Below, one piece after another: positions 16,127-24,434 of a stretch of DNA of 64,000 bases (positions are counted from its first letter, which is position 1; each line of letters opens with the position of its first letter). Where the stretch lies: assembly GCF_040549485.1 (NCBI RefSeq), contig NZ_JBEPTK010000005.1:186001-250000 (forward strand), written 5' to 3'. Below the pieces are notes generated by a model, which made no database searches, was not told the origin of the DNA, and saw only the letters and a program-made list of their open reading frames with translations. Position numbers and translations under genes: made by a program. This stretch comes from Constrictibacter sp. MBR-5 (GTDB taxonomy: Bacteria > Pseudomonadota > Alphaproteobacteria > JAJUGE01).

Positions 16127-17400
16127 CCGCTCCGTCCCACTTTCCGTCCGATACGCACGATGTCCGTGCCGCGGCATGGACCGTCGCCGCCCTGCTCGCG
16201 GCACTGGCGATCAGCCTCGCTGCCGGTGGCCATGGATTGTTCGGGACGATGGGCGTCGCGGCGACGGTCACCGGCGTCGGTGCCGGTTTCGAGTTGTTGA
16301 CCGCCGTGCTGCTGATCGCGCGCGCGTCGCGCGCCGAGGGGGCGTCCCTGGCGCTCGTCGGCGGCGCTTTCCTCTTTGCGGGCGTACTGTCGACGGCGGC
16401 GGCGGTGGGCGTATCGCTCTCCAGCGACGGTGTCGCAGCGCTCGATAGCCACCGGGGTCTCCTGATGTGGCGGCATGTCGGCTTCGCCGCTTTCGCCGCC
16501 TCCGCGGCGCTCCTGCCGCTGTCGGATGCGGCGGATCGGACAATCGGCCGTTCCCTTCTCCTCCTCGTTGCCGCACTCGCGGTGGTGCTCGGTGCCGCGG
16601 CGATCTGGGTGACGGCCAACTTCGGCATCGCGCCCGGGAGTGTGGGCACTTGGCTGGCCGTGGCGTCGGCACTCGCCATGGTCGCGATCGCCACCCGCGG
16701 CCGACGTGGCGAACAGCGCTGGCTCTGTGTCGCGCTGGTGGCCGGGTTGTGCGGGCTCACGCTGGAGGTGACGGAAGGTTACAGCATCGCGGTCGTGGCT
16801 TTCGGGCTCCTGGGATCCGCGGCGCTGGTTCCGGCGCTGGTCGCGGACGACGTGCACACGGCAGCGCGCATGTCGGGTCTTGTGGATACGCTCGAGCACG
16901 CGGCCGGAGTCGACCCGCTGACGGAACTCGGCAACCGCCGGGTATTCGACCGGCGGCTCGCCGAGGAGTGGCGGCGCGCGGCGCGAACCGGCCGCTCCCT
17001 GTCCATCCTGATGGTCGATGTCGACCGCTTCAAACGGATCAACGACACGCTGGGCCACATCGCCGGAGACGATGTCCTGAAGCGCATCGCCGGCTGTCTC
17101 CAGGCTTCGGCGCGGCGGGCGGGCGACCTGGTCGCGCGGTTCGGCGGCGACGAGTTCGTCGTGCTGTTGCCGGAAGCGAACGGCGATCAGGCGGCTCGGG
17201 TCGCCGAACTGATGCGATCGTGCGTCCTGGAGGCCCAGTTCGCCGGTGATGCAGCCGCCGGCCTGCCTGTGACGATCTCCATCGGCACGGCTACCGTCGT
17301 GCCTCAGGCCGAGGGCGATCCACAGGCGCTGGTGAAAAAGGCCGACGAAGCGCTCCTGGAGGCGAAACGTTCAGGCCGCGACCGGGTGATCGCGGCCTGA
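16123..17400 (+). CDS. Membrane-bound diguanylate cyclase (GGDEF)
   Basis: The enzyme makes cyclic di-GMP from two GTP. Residues 10-255 hold about seven hydrophobic segments, a MASE-like integral membrane sensor domain. The GGDEF domain follows, with DPLTELGNRRVFD, the metal site MVDVDRFKRINDTLGH and the catalytic GGDEF at 341-345. An allosteric inhibitory I-site RAGD (332-335) is placed exactly five residues before GGDEF, so product inhibition is expected. The start is GTG at 16123, overlapping the stop of the glycosyltransferase gene in GTGA; translational coupling is likely. The last codons form a strong hairpin. Confidence 0.92.
   Translation: MTAPSHFPSDTHDVRAAAWTVAALLAALAISLAAGGHGLFGTMGVAATVTGVGAGFELLTAVLLIARASRAEGASLALVGGAFLFAGVLSTAAAVGVSLSSDGVAALDSHRGLLMWRHVGFAAFAASAALLPLSDAADRTIGRSLLLLVAALAVVLGAAAIWVTANFGIAPGSVGTWLAVASALAMVAIATRGRRGEQRWLCVALVAGLCGLTLEVTEGYSIAVVAFGLLGSAALVPALVADDVHTAARMSGLVDTLEHAAGVDPLTELGNRRVFDRRLAEEWRRAARTGRSLSILMVDVDRFKRINDTLGHIAGDDVLKRIAGCLQASARRAGDLVARFGGDEFVVLLPEANGDQAARVAELMRSCVLEAQFAGDAAAGLPVTISIGTATVVPQAEGDPQALVKKADEALLEAKRSGRDRVIAA
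17372..17399. terminator. Hairpin formed by the 3' end of the GGDEF gene
   Basis: CAGGCCGCGA (17372-17381) and TCGCGGCCTG (17390-17399) form a perfect 10-bp stem with an 8-base loop. The right arm ends at the TGA stop. The convergent FAH gene ends at 17414, so the hairpin can serve both transcripts. Confidence 0.5.
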
Positions 17401-17413
17401 CTTTCCGCTGGCT

Positions 17414-18271
17414 CTACCGCGGGCGGTCTTCCCAGGCGACCACGGGGCAGCGCTGCTCGCCCAGGCCCTCGATCCCCAGATGCATCTCGTCGCCGGGCTT
17501 CAGGAAGATCGGCGGCTTGTGCCCTGCGCCGACGCCCGGCGGCGTTCCCGTGACGATCACGTCGCCGGGCTGCAGCGTCATCATTTGGCTCAGGTAGCTG
17601 ATGATGTGCGCCACCCCGAAGATCATCTTGTCGGTCGTGCCGGTCTGGCGGCGCTCGCCGTTGACGTCGAGGAACAGCGAGAGCTTCTGCGGATCTTTCA
17701 CCTCGTCCGCGGTGACGAGCCAGGGGCCGAGCGGACAAAAGGTGTCGCCGCTCTTGCCCTTGGTCCACTGGCCGCCGCGCTCGATCTGCCATTCGCGTTC
17801 GGAAATGTCGTTGGCGAGGACATAGCCGGCGACGTAGCTCAGGGCGTCGGCCTCTGTGACGTACTGGGTCGTCCGCCCGATCACCACGCCGAGCTCGACC
17901 TCCCAGTCCAGCTTCTGCGATTTTTTCGGGATGACGACCGGGCCGGAGGGGCCGGTCAGAGAACTGGTAGCCTTCATGAAGACGATCGGCTCCTTCGGGA
18001 TCGGGTTGCCCGTCTCGGCCGCGTGGTCGCTGTAGTTCAGCCCGATCGCCACGATCTTCCCGATGCCGGCGAGCGGTACGCCCATCCGTGGCGCACCGTC
18101 CACCTTCGGCAGCGTCGCCGGATCGATCTCGCGCAGGCGATCCAGCCCGTCCGACCCGATCGCCGCGGGCGTGAGGTCGGCGATGATCGCGGAGAGATCG
18201 CGGATCGTTCCCGCACTGTCGAGCATGCCGGGCTTTTCGGCCCCGGCCGGGCCGTAGCGCAGGAGTTTCAT
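17414..18271 (-). CDS. Fumarylacetoacetate hydrolase (FAH) family protein
   Basis: A 285-residue member of the FAH superfamily, which cleaves or hydrates C-C bonds of oxo acids with Mg2+ or Ca2+. The core starts at IVAIGLNYSDHAAETG. The metal ligands are visible as the E-x-E of DWEVELGVVIG and the aspartate in LANDISERE, and the active site also includes SGDTFCPLGPWLV. The ending GDVIVTGTPPGVG...GDEMHLGIEGLG is typical of the 2-keto-4-pentenoate hydratase/acylpyruvase group. GAGGGGAAAG precedes the ATG. It is divergent from an acyl-CoA dehydrogenase gene. The exact substrate is not clear. Confidence 0.92.
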   Translation of the reverse strand: MKLLRYGPAGAEKPGMLDSAGTIRDLSAIIADLTPAAIGSDGLDRLREIDPATLPKVDGAPRMGVPLAGIGKIVAIGLNYSDHAAETGNPIPKEPIVFMKATSSLTGPSGPVVIPKKSQKLDWEVELGVVIGRTTQYVTEADALSYVAGYVLANDISEREWQIERGGQWTKGKSGDTFCPLGPWLVTADEVKDPQKLSLFLDVNGERRQTGTTDKMIFGVAHIISYLSQMMTLQPGDVIVTGTPPGVGAGHKPPIFLKPGDEMHLGIEGLGEQRCPVVAWEDRPR

Positions 18272-18498
18272 CGCTTTCCCCTCAGATCATCTTTTCGGTG
18301 TTCGGCGCCGGGCCTCCGGCGACTACGGCAGGCACTGTAGGGCGCCGCCGCGAAACTTGTACAGCCGGCAGGGCGGTGTCCGAACTGCGGCTCGGAAGCG
18401 GTCGCCAATCTGTCCGGTCAAATCACGGTGGGCCGCTTGACGCGCGGCACGGGCCGCGCGATCAAGGATGGACCGCCTTTTCGTGGAGACGCGCGCCG

Positions 18499-19662
18499 AT
18501 GGGCCACAGCTTCCAGTTCGATTCGATCACGCTGCCCCCCGAAGCCGAGCGGCTGCGCCAGGAGGTGCGGGCCTTTTTGCGCGACGAGATCGAGGCCGGC
18601 AGCTTCGTCCCCGGCAGCGGCGACATGGACAGCAAGTACAATCCGGCCTTCAGCCGCAAGGTCGCGGCCAAGGGCTGGATCGGCATGACCTGGCCGAAGG
18701 AGTATGGCGGCGGCGGGCGCAGCTTCCTCGAACGCTACGTGATGACCGAGGAGATGCTGGCCGCCGACGCACCGGTCCGCGCGCACTGGACGGTCGACCG
18801 GCAGAGCGGCCCGGTGCTGCTGAAATACGGCAGCGAGGCGGTGAAGCGGACGCTGATCCCGCAGATCCTGCGCGGCGAGTGCTTCTTCTGTATCGGCCTG
18901 TCGGAGCCCAACTCCGGCTCCGACCTGTTCGCCGCGTCGACCAAGGCGACGAAGACCGACGGCGGCTGGCTGGTGAACGGCCGCAAGATCTGGACCAGCA
19001 ACGCGCACCGCGCCCATTACATGATCGCGCTGCTGCGCACGTCGCCGCCGACCGGGGAGAACCGCCGGCACGGCCTGACGCAGTTCGTCATCGACCTGAA
19101 ATCGCCGGGCATCATGGTCCGGCCGATCGTCAACCTCGCCGGCCTGCACGACTTCAACGAGGTCGTGTTCGACGACGTGTTCGTGCCGGACGATCATCTG
19201 GTCGGCGAGGTCGACATGGCGTGGAAGCAGGCCACCGACGAACTCGCCTACGAGCGCAGCGGGCCGGAGCGGTTCCTGGAGACGATCGGTGCCCTGCGCG
19301 GCCTCGTCGCGGCTGCCGGCAATGCGCCGGACGATCGCGTCGCCGCGGGCATCGGCAGGGAGGTCGCGCACCTGAAGACGCTGCGGCGCATGTCCGTCTC
19401 GGTCGCGGGCATGCTGCACGCCGGCAAGTCGCCGGTCGTGGAGGCGGCGGTCGTGAAGGACGTCGGCACCAACTGGGAGCAGGCGCTGCCGCAGAAGGTG
19501 CGGCTGCTGGCGCCGACGCAGGGTGCGGTGGCGGGCGACAATTCCACCGATTTCGACCACATCATGCGCTACACGACGATGATCGCGCCGAAGCTGACCA
19601 TCCAGGGCGGAACGCGCGAAGTGCTGCGCGGCATCATCGCGCGCGGCCTCGGGCTGCGCTGA
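18499..19662 (+). CDS. Acyl-CoA dehydrogenase (FadE-like)
   Basis: The 387-residue flavoprotein has the substrate/FAD motifs CIGLSEPNSGSDLFA and WLVNGRKIWTSNAH. The C-terminus reads IQGGTREVLRGIIARGLGLR, in the G-G-T-S-E group where the catalytic glutamate is not in the YEG position but elsewhere. It is therefore from a different subfamily than the enzyme at 6714. The ATG at 18499 follows GGAGA; earlier in-frame codons back to 18298 encode unrelated residues. The 3-hydroxyisobutyrate dehydrogenase-like gene follows after 59 bases, suggesting a short operon for a branched-chain or hydroxyacyl substrate. Confidence 0.9.
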   Translation: MGHSFQFDSITLPPEAERLRQEVRAFLRDEIEAGSFVPGSGDMDSKYNPAFSRKVAAKGWIGMTWPKEYGGGGRSFLERYVMTEEMLAADAPVRAHWTVDRQSGPVLLKYGSEAVKRTLIPQILRGECFFCIGLSEPNSGSDLFAASTKATKTDGGWLVNGRKIWTSNAHRAHYMIALLRTSPPTGENRRHGLTQFVIDLKSPGIMVRPIVNLAGLHDFNEVVFDDVFVPDDHLVGEVDMAWKQATDELAYERSGPERFLETIGALRGLVAAAGNAPDDRVAAGIGREVAHLKTLRRMSVSVAGMLHAGKSPVVEAAVVKDVGTNWEQALPQKVRLLAPTQGAVAGDNSTDFDHIMRYTTMIAPKLTIQGGTREVLRGIIARGLGLR

Positions 19663-19721
19663 TTGCGTTTCGGATTGCTGGAAGACAGTAGCGGGCGCAG
19701 ACCCGCCAACAGGAGGAACGC

Positions 19722-20678
19722 ATGCGCATAGGCTTCATCGGACTGGGCACCATGGGCGCCAGCATGGCGGCCAACCTCCAGAAGGGCGGATACGATCTGG
19801 TCGTGCACGATCTGCGGCGCGCTTCGGCCGATCGCCACGTGGCGGCGGGTGCCACCTGGGCGGGCTCGCCGCAGGAAGTCGCGGCGGCGGTCGACGTGCT
19901 CTTCTCCTCGCTGCCCGGCCCGAAGGAGGTCGAGGACGTGGCGACCCGCGCAGACGGCGTGCTCGCCGGCATCCGGCCGGATGCCGCCTGGTTTGACCTC
20001 ACCACCAATTCGCCGACGATGGTGCGCAAGCTGCACGGCCTGCTGGCCGAGAAGGGGGCGCACATGATGGACGCCCCGGTCAGCGGCGGCCCGCGCGGTG
20101 CGGCGTCGGGCAAGCTGGCGCTGTGGGTCGGCGGCGACCAGGCCGTGTTCGACCGCCACAAGGCGGTGCTCGACGCGATCGGCGACCAGGCCCGCTATGT
20201 CGGACCGATCGGCGCCGGTTCGGTTGCCAAGCTCGTGCACAATTGCGCCGGCTATGCCGTGCAGGCGGTCTATGCCGAGGTCTTCACCATGGGCGTGAAG
20301 GGCGGCGTTGAGCCGCTCGCGCTGTGGGAGGCCGTGCGCAGCGGCGCCGGCGGCCGCCGGCGCAGCTTCGACGGCCTGGTCGACCAGTTCCTGCCCAACA
20401 AGTACGATCCGCCGGCCTTCGCGCTGCGGCTCGCCCACAAGGACGTCACCCTCGCCACCACCCTCGGCCGCGAACTCGGGGTGCCGATGCGCATGGCCAA
20501 CCTCGCCCTGGAGGAGATGACCGAGGCGATGAACCGCGGCTGGGGCGAGCGCGATTCGCGCGTCGCCATGCTCCTCCAGCAGGAGCGCGCCGGCGTCCAC
20601 ATCGAGGTCCCCCAGGAGCGCATCGACGAAGCCCTCCGCCGCGACCCGCCCGCGAAGGACGATCCGAAGCGGAGCTGA
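19722..20678 (+). CDS. NAD(P)-dependent beta-hydroxyacid dehydrogenase (3-hydroxyisobutyrate dehydrogenase family)
   Basis: The 318-residue enzyme has the Rossmann motif GFIGLGTMGASMAANLQKGG at the N-terminus, the substrate-binding loop MMDAPVSGGPRGAASGKLALWVGG, and the catalytic lysine Lys170 in GSVAKLVHNCAGY. These three blocks define the family that oxidises 3-hydroxyisobutyrate, tartronate semialdehyde or related compounds. AGGAGGAACGC precedes the ATG. It is probably transcribed with the acyl-CoA dehydrogenase gene upstream. The tail after residue 300 is short, charged and probably disordered. It converges on the photolyase gene with only 7 bases between stops. Confidence 0.92.
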   Translation: MRIGFIGLGTMGASMAANLQKGGYDLVVHDLRRASADRHVAAGATWAGSPQEVAAAVDVLFSSLPGPKEVEDVATRADGVLAGIRPDAAWFDLTTNSPTMVRKLHGLLAEKGAHMMDAPVSGGPRGAASGKLALWVGGDQAVFDRHKAVLDAIGDQARYVGPIGAGSVAKLVHNCAGYAVQAVYAEVFTMGVKGGVEPLALWEAVRSGAGGRRRSFDGLVDQFLPNKYDPPAFALRLAHKDVTLATTLGRELGVPMRMANLALEEMTEAMNRGWGERDSRVAMLLQQERAGVHIEVPQERIDEALRRDPPAKDDPKRS

Positions 20679-20685
20679 CGCCGGC

Positions 20686-22050
20686 CTATTCCTCCAGCGT
20701 CTTCGTCCAGGCCACGTAGCGGTCGATGTCGAACTTCCGGCGCAGGCCGGCGTCGTTCATGTAGCGGACCTTGCCGAAGATGGGTCGTTCCGGCCACGCG
20801 CGGTCGTGCAGGCCGAAGCACCACGCGACGTTGGCGAAGGACGCCGCGTCGCGGCCGTCGAGGAAGTAGCGGTTGTTGATGGCAAGGGCCGTGGTGAAGG
20901 CGTCCTGCGGGCTCGGCGTCCATTCCAGGATCTTCTTGCCCCAGTACATGCGCATGTAGTTGTGCATGAAGCCGGTGACGCGCATCTCGCGCATCGCCGC
21001 GTTCCAGTAGGGGTCGTGCGTCTCACCGGCCTCGAGCTGCTCGCGGCCGTAGGTGTGCTCGCGCCGATCGGCGGCATGTTCGGCGAGCGTCGCCTTGGCC
21101 CAGTCGGGCAGCACCTCGTAGCGGTCGTAGTCGTTGCGGTAGCGGACGTGGTTCAGCGCGAGTTCGCGGCGAACGATCAGTTCCTCCAGCAGCACATCCC
21201 GATCCGCCGCGCGGCCCTCGCCGGCTTCGACGACCCGCCAGGCGATCTCGACCGGCGAGATCTGCCCGAAATGGAGATAGGGGCTGAGGGTCGATCCCTG
21301 GACGTGGGCGGGATCGTTGCGTTCGTCGGCATAGCCGGTGATTCGGTCGTCGATGAAGCGCTTCAGGCGGCGCACCGCTTCGGCGGTGCCTGCGGCGAAG
21401 CGCCGGTTCGGCTTCACCGAGCGGTCGAGGTCGAGCGACGCGAGAAGCGCCGCGGGATCGTCGAGCGAGACGCCGTCCGCGACCTTCAGGTCAAGCGATC
21501 CATGGTTCGGGCGGCCGTGCCGCATGCCGGCAATCATGTCGTCCCGCAGCCGGAGGATCTTCGGGCGGATGGTGCGCGCGGCGTGCTCGGGCTTTTGCGA
21601 GGCGAGGGCGACCGGTACGACGGCGTCGCCGTCGACTTCCTCGACCGGGCCGGCAAAGGCATCGGCGACCCGGGTGCGCCAGGCGCGTTCGTGACGAAGA
21701 TGCCCGGCATCCGTGACGACGGCCGCCGCATCCCGCGCCAGTTCGATCGCCACCGCATCCGGCGCGCCGCGGCGCACGACCAGCCGTATGCCTCTTTCGG
21801 CGAGGGCGTCGCGGGTTTCCTTCAGTCCGTCCAGCATGAAGGCGAAGTGTCGCTCGTTCGCCTCGGGATAGGCCTCGTACAGCCCGAAGCAGGCCAGCAA
21901 CGGCAGCGACGCGTCGTTCGCCCGTCGGATCGCATGCTCCAACGCATGGTTGAACCGCGCGCGCTGCGCCCGCTGCATCCAGTAGAGGATGTAACGGCCG
22001 TCACGCGACGGTCGGTCGTTGAGGGCGTAAATCCTGTTGCTGTCCGGCAT
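20686..22050 (-). CDS. Class II CPD photolyase
   Basis: The enzyme repairs cyclobutane pyrimidine dimers using FADH- and blue light. The protein has 454 residues, the usual length. N-terminal landmarks of class II enzymes are RDGRYILYWMQRAQRARFNHAL and ACFGLYEAYPEANERHFAFM. The FAD region includes STLSPYLHFGQISPVEIAW and FMHNYMRMYWGKKILEWTPSP; the ending NVAWCFGLHDRAWPERPIFGKVRYM is diagnostic. I chose the ATG at 22050; the frame is open to 22101 but the extra residues match nothing. There is no strong ribosome binding site. It is divergent from the L,D-transpeptidase gene. Confidence 0.93.
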   Translation of the reverse strand: MPDSNRIYALNDRPSRDGRYILYWMQRAQRARFNHALEHAIRRANDASLPLLACFGLYEAYPEANERHFAFMLDGLKETRDALAERGIRLVVRRGAPDAVAIELARDAAAVVTDAGHLRHERAWRTRVADAFAGPVEEVDGDAVVPVALASQKPEHAARTIRPKILRLRDDMIAGMRHGRPNHGSLDLKVADGVSLDDPAALLASLDLDRSVKPNRRFAAGTAEAVRRLKRFIDDRITGYADERNDPAHVQGSTLSPYLHFGQISPVEIAWRVVEAGEGRAADRDVLLEELIVRRELALNHVRYRNDYDRYEVLPDWAKATLAEHAADRREHTYGREQLEAGETHDPYWNAAMREMRVTGFMHNYMRMYWGKKILEWTPSPQDAFTTALAINNRYFLDGRDAASFANVAWCFGLHDRAWPERPIFGKVRYMNDAGLRRKFDIDRYVAWTKTLEE

Positions 22051-22175
22051 CGTGCAGGCATCAACTCCGTGTGAGGCGCCGCGACGCGCGCCGGGCTTCA
22101 CCCATCCGTCTGGGAACCCTGATAGGATGGGCGCGTTGGGTTTTGAGACAATGACTCCGGAGTTACGAGGGTATC

Positions 22176-23912
22176 ATGCGTTTCCTGGGACGAGCGGTCC
22201 TGATGTGCGCGCTGGCGGCGCCCGGTGCGGCATGGGTGCCCGGCCCCGCTGCCGCCACGGCGGCGGAGACGTTTGCGGCTCCGGCGACGATCGGCGGCGC
22301 GGCGACGACGGCGATCGGCACTCTTCTCCGCGAGCCGGGCGTCGGCACCGGCTTGCGGGACGTACGATTGCTCGACGCGTTCTATCGTGCGCTCGGATAT
22401 CGCCCCGCTTGGCAGGGCCAGTCCGGCTGGACGGAGGACGCCCACCGCGTGGTGCGTCGCCTGCGCGACGCCGGCACGCACGGGCTGGACGCAGCGGACT
22501 ATGCGTCCGACGCGCTGAACAACATGTTGGCGGCGGCGCCGTCACGTGCGGGTGCTGCGCGGGACGACATCGCGCTGACTGTCGCCATGCTGCGCTTCCT
22601 CGACCACGCGTCGAACGGACGGATCAAGCCGAGCCTCGCCGGTTGGAAAGTATGGTTCCATCCGCGCTCGGCGTTCGCCGTCGAGGCTGCTACCGCGGTC
22701 GCAGGTGGTCGCATCGCCGACTATCTCGATCGGGCGGGGCCGCCCGACGCGCGTTATGCGGCACTTCGCCGCGAACGGGCGCGATACGCCGAACTGGCGG
22801 CCGACGCGTCCTATCCGTTGCTGGGGGATGGCCCGACGCTTCGGCCGGGCGATACCGATCCGGCCGTCGGGGTGGTACGACGCCAACTCGCGATCTTCGG
22901 CGATCTCCCGTCGGCGCCGTCGATGGTCGGACACGCGCCGCGTGACGGCGGCCAGTGGCGCCAGCCCCAGTTCCTGCTGGCCTCTGCCGAGACGGGCGCC
23001 TCCGTCAGCGGGGACGAGGATCTCCTCTATTTCGGCGAATCCCTGGAGCAGGGTGTTCAGGCCTTCCAGCGGCGCCATGGCCTCGCAGTGGACGGCGTCG
23101 TCGGGCCGGCCACCCGGCGTGCCCTGGACAAGACGCCGGCAGACCGTCTGCGCCAGATCGACCTGGGGCTGGAACGCCTCCGCTGGCTTCCGGCGCAGCG
23201 TGGCGCGCGGCACGTAATCGTCAACATTCCGGCGGCGGAACTGACGGCCTTCGAGAATGGCGTCGAACGGTTGCGCATGCCCGTGGTCACGGGTCAGGCC
23301 GACTGGGAGACCCCGGTCTTCAGCGACGAGATCGTCAATCTGAAGTTCGCGCCGACCTGGACGATCCCCTACAACATCGTGCGCGACGAGACCCTTGCCC
23401 ATGTCCGCCGCGACCCGGGCTACCTGACGGCCAATAAGATCCGCGTGCTGTGGCGCGGCGAGGAGGTCGATCCCTGGACGGTCGACTGGCACAGTGCCGG
23501 TCCTGGCGACTTCACCTTCCGGCAGGATTCCGGTCCGTCGAGCGCACTCGGCGGCGTACGCTTCTCGCTCACCAACGATTTCAGCATCTATCTGCACGAC
23601 ACGCCGTCCAAGCGCTACTTCGGCCGGGCGGCGCGCGCCCTCAGCCACGGCTGCGTGCGGGTGGGCGACCCCGTGGCGCTCGCCGAGTTCCTGCTCGCCC
23701 CGCAGGGCGGATGGGACGCGCAGCGCATCCGCGCCGAGATGAACGGCTCGCGCGAGCGGTTCCAGAACGTGCGCCCGCCGGTGCCGGTGCACATGGTCTA
23801 CATCACGGCCTGGGCGGAAGATGGTCCGGTGCAGTTCCGCAACGACGTTTACGGCCTCGACCGTAAGCTGGCCGACTTGCTGGATGCGCGCACCCGCGGG
23901 CGCTCGTCCTGA
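22176..23912 (+). CDS. L,D-transpeptidase, YcbB type
   Basis: A 578-residue periplasmic enzyme that makes or edits 3-3 peptidoglycan cross-links. A signal peptide covers about residues 1-30. A large helical domain and a peptidoglycan-binding domain (GVQAFQRRHGLAVDGVVGPATRRAL) come next. The YkuD catalytic domain follows, with the His of FSIYLHDTP and SHGCVRVGDP, where Cys493 is the nucleophile. The size and domain order match E. coli YcbB/LdtD rather than short ErfK enzymes. ACGAGGG precedes the ATG. It converges on a DUF4112 gene, with a small hairpin between. Confidence 0.93.
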   Translation: MRFLGRAVLMCALAAPGAAWVPGPAAATAAETFAAPATIGGAATTAIGTLLREPGVGTGLRDVRLLDAFYRALGYRPAWQGQSGWTEDAHRVVRRLRDAGTHGLDAADYASDALNNMLAAAPSRAGAARDDIALTVAMLRFLDHASNGRIKPSLAGWKVWFHPRSAFAVEAATAVAGGRIADYLDRAGPPDARYAALRRERARYAELAADASYPLLGDGPTLRPGDTDPAVGVVRRQLAIFGDLPSAPSMVGHAPRDGGQWRQPQFLLASAETGASVSGDEDLLYFGESLEQGVQAFQRRHGLAVDGVVGPATRRALDKTPADRLRQIDLGLERLRWLPAQRGARHVIVNIPAAELTAFENGVERLRMPVVTGQADWETPVFSDEIVNLKFAPTWTIPYNIVRDETLAHVRRDPGYLTANKIRVLWRGEEVDPWTVDWHSAGPGDFTFRQDSGPSSALGGVRFSLTNDFSIYLHDTPSKRYFGRAARALSHGCVRVGDPVALAEFLLAPQGGWDAQRIRAEMNGSRERFQNVRPPVPVHMVYITAWAEDGPVQFRNDVYGLDRKLADLLDARTRGRSS

Positions 23913-23925
23913 GGGTCGCCGCCCC

Positions 23926-23941
23926 GCGGCCCCAGGGCCGC
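23926..23941. terminator. Short perfect hairpin between convergent genes
   Basis: GCGGCCC (23926-23932) and GGGCCGC (23935-23941) form a 7-bp stem closed by CA; in RNA the loop must open by one or two pairs. It sits between the L,D-transpeptidase stop and the DUF4112 stop. It is a weak call as a terminator. Confidence 0.3.
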
Positions 23942-24336
23942 TAGTCTGTCAGGCCCCGATCGCGAAGATGCCGCCGGAGCAGGTCCATGTTCCGGCGGTT
24001 CGCTTTCCAGGCGAAGTCGAATACGTCGCCGATCACCGGCACCGCGCCGGCGACAGTGTCGATGCCGACGTTCCAGAGCATGCGGGCGATGAGAGACTTC
24101 GGTGCGCCGAGGCGGTGCGCCGCATAGACCAGATAGAGGGCGATGGCGGCACCGGCCGTGTCGCCTATGCCCGGGATCAGCCCCATGATCCCGTCCAGGC
24201 CGATGCGAAACGACGTCCCGGGCAGGGCGAACAGGGAATCCATCGCGCGGGCGAGCTGTTCCAGGCGCCGGACTTCCGCTGCGATCTCGGCGCGGCTCCG
24301 CCCGCCGCTGCTCTGGCCGTAAGGGTCCCGATCCAC
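23941..24336 (-). CDS. DUF4112 domain-containing protein
   Basis: The protein has 131 residues and matches the DUF4112 pattern: LDGIMGLIPGIGDTAGAAIALYLVYAAHRLGAP followed by MLWNVGIDTVAGAVPVIGDVFDFAWKANRRNMDLL. Two amphipathic or hydrophobic helices suggest membrane association. The function of the family is unknown. The start is GTG at 24336 after GAGGAGCGGCGA. It is divergent from the topoisomerase IB gene by about 100 bases. Confidence 0.88.
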   Translation of the reverse strand: MDRDPYGQSSGGRSRAEIAAEVRRLEQLARAMDSLFALPGTSFRIGLDGIMGLIPGIGDTAGAAIALYLVYAAHRLGAPKSLIARMLWNVGIDTVAGAVPVIGDVFDFAWKANRRNMDLLRRHLRDRGLTD

Positions 24337-24434
24337 TCGCCGCTCCTCGACTTCGATCCGCGGGAACGCGGAGCGTGGAGGGAACGCGGCGGTGGCTCCG
24401 GGTGTTCCCGCCGCACCCTCAGGCCGGGATCACG

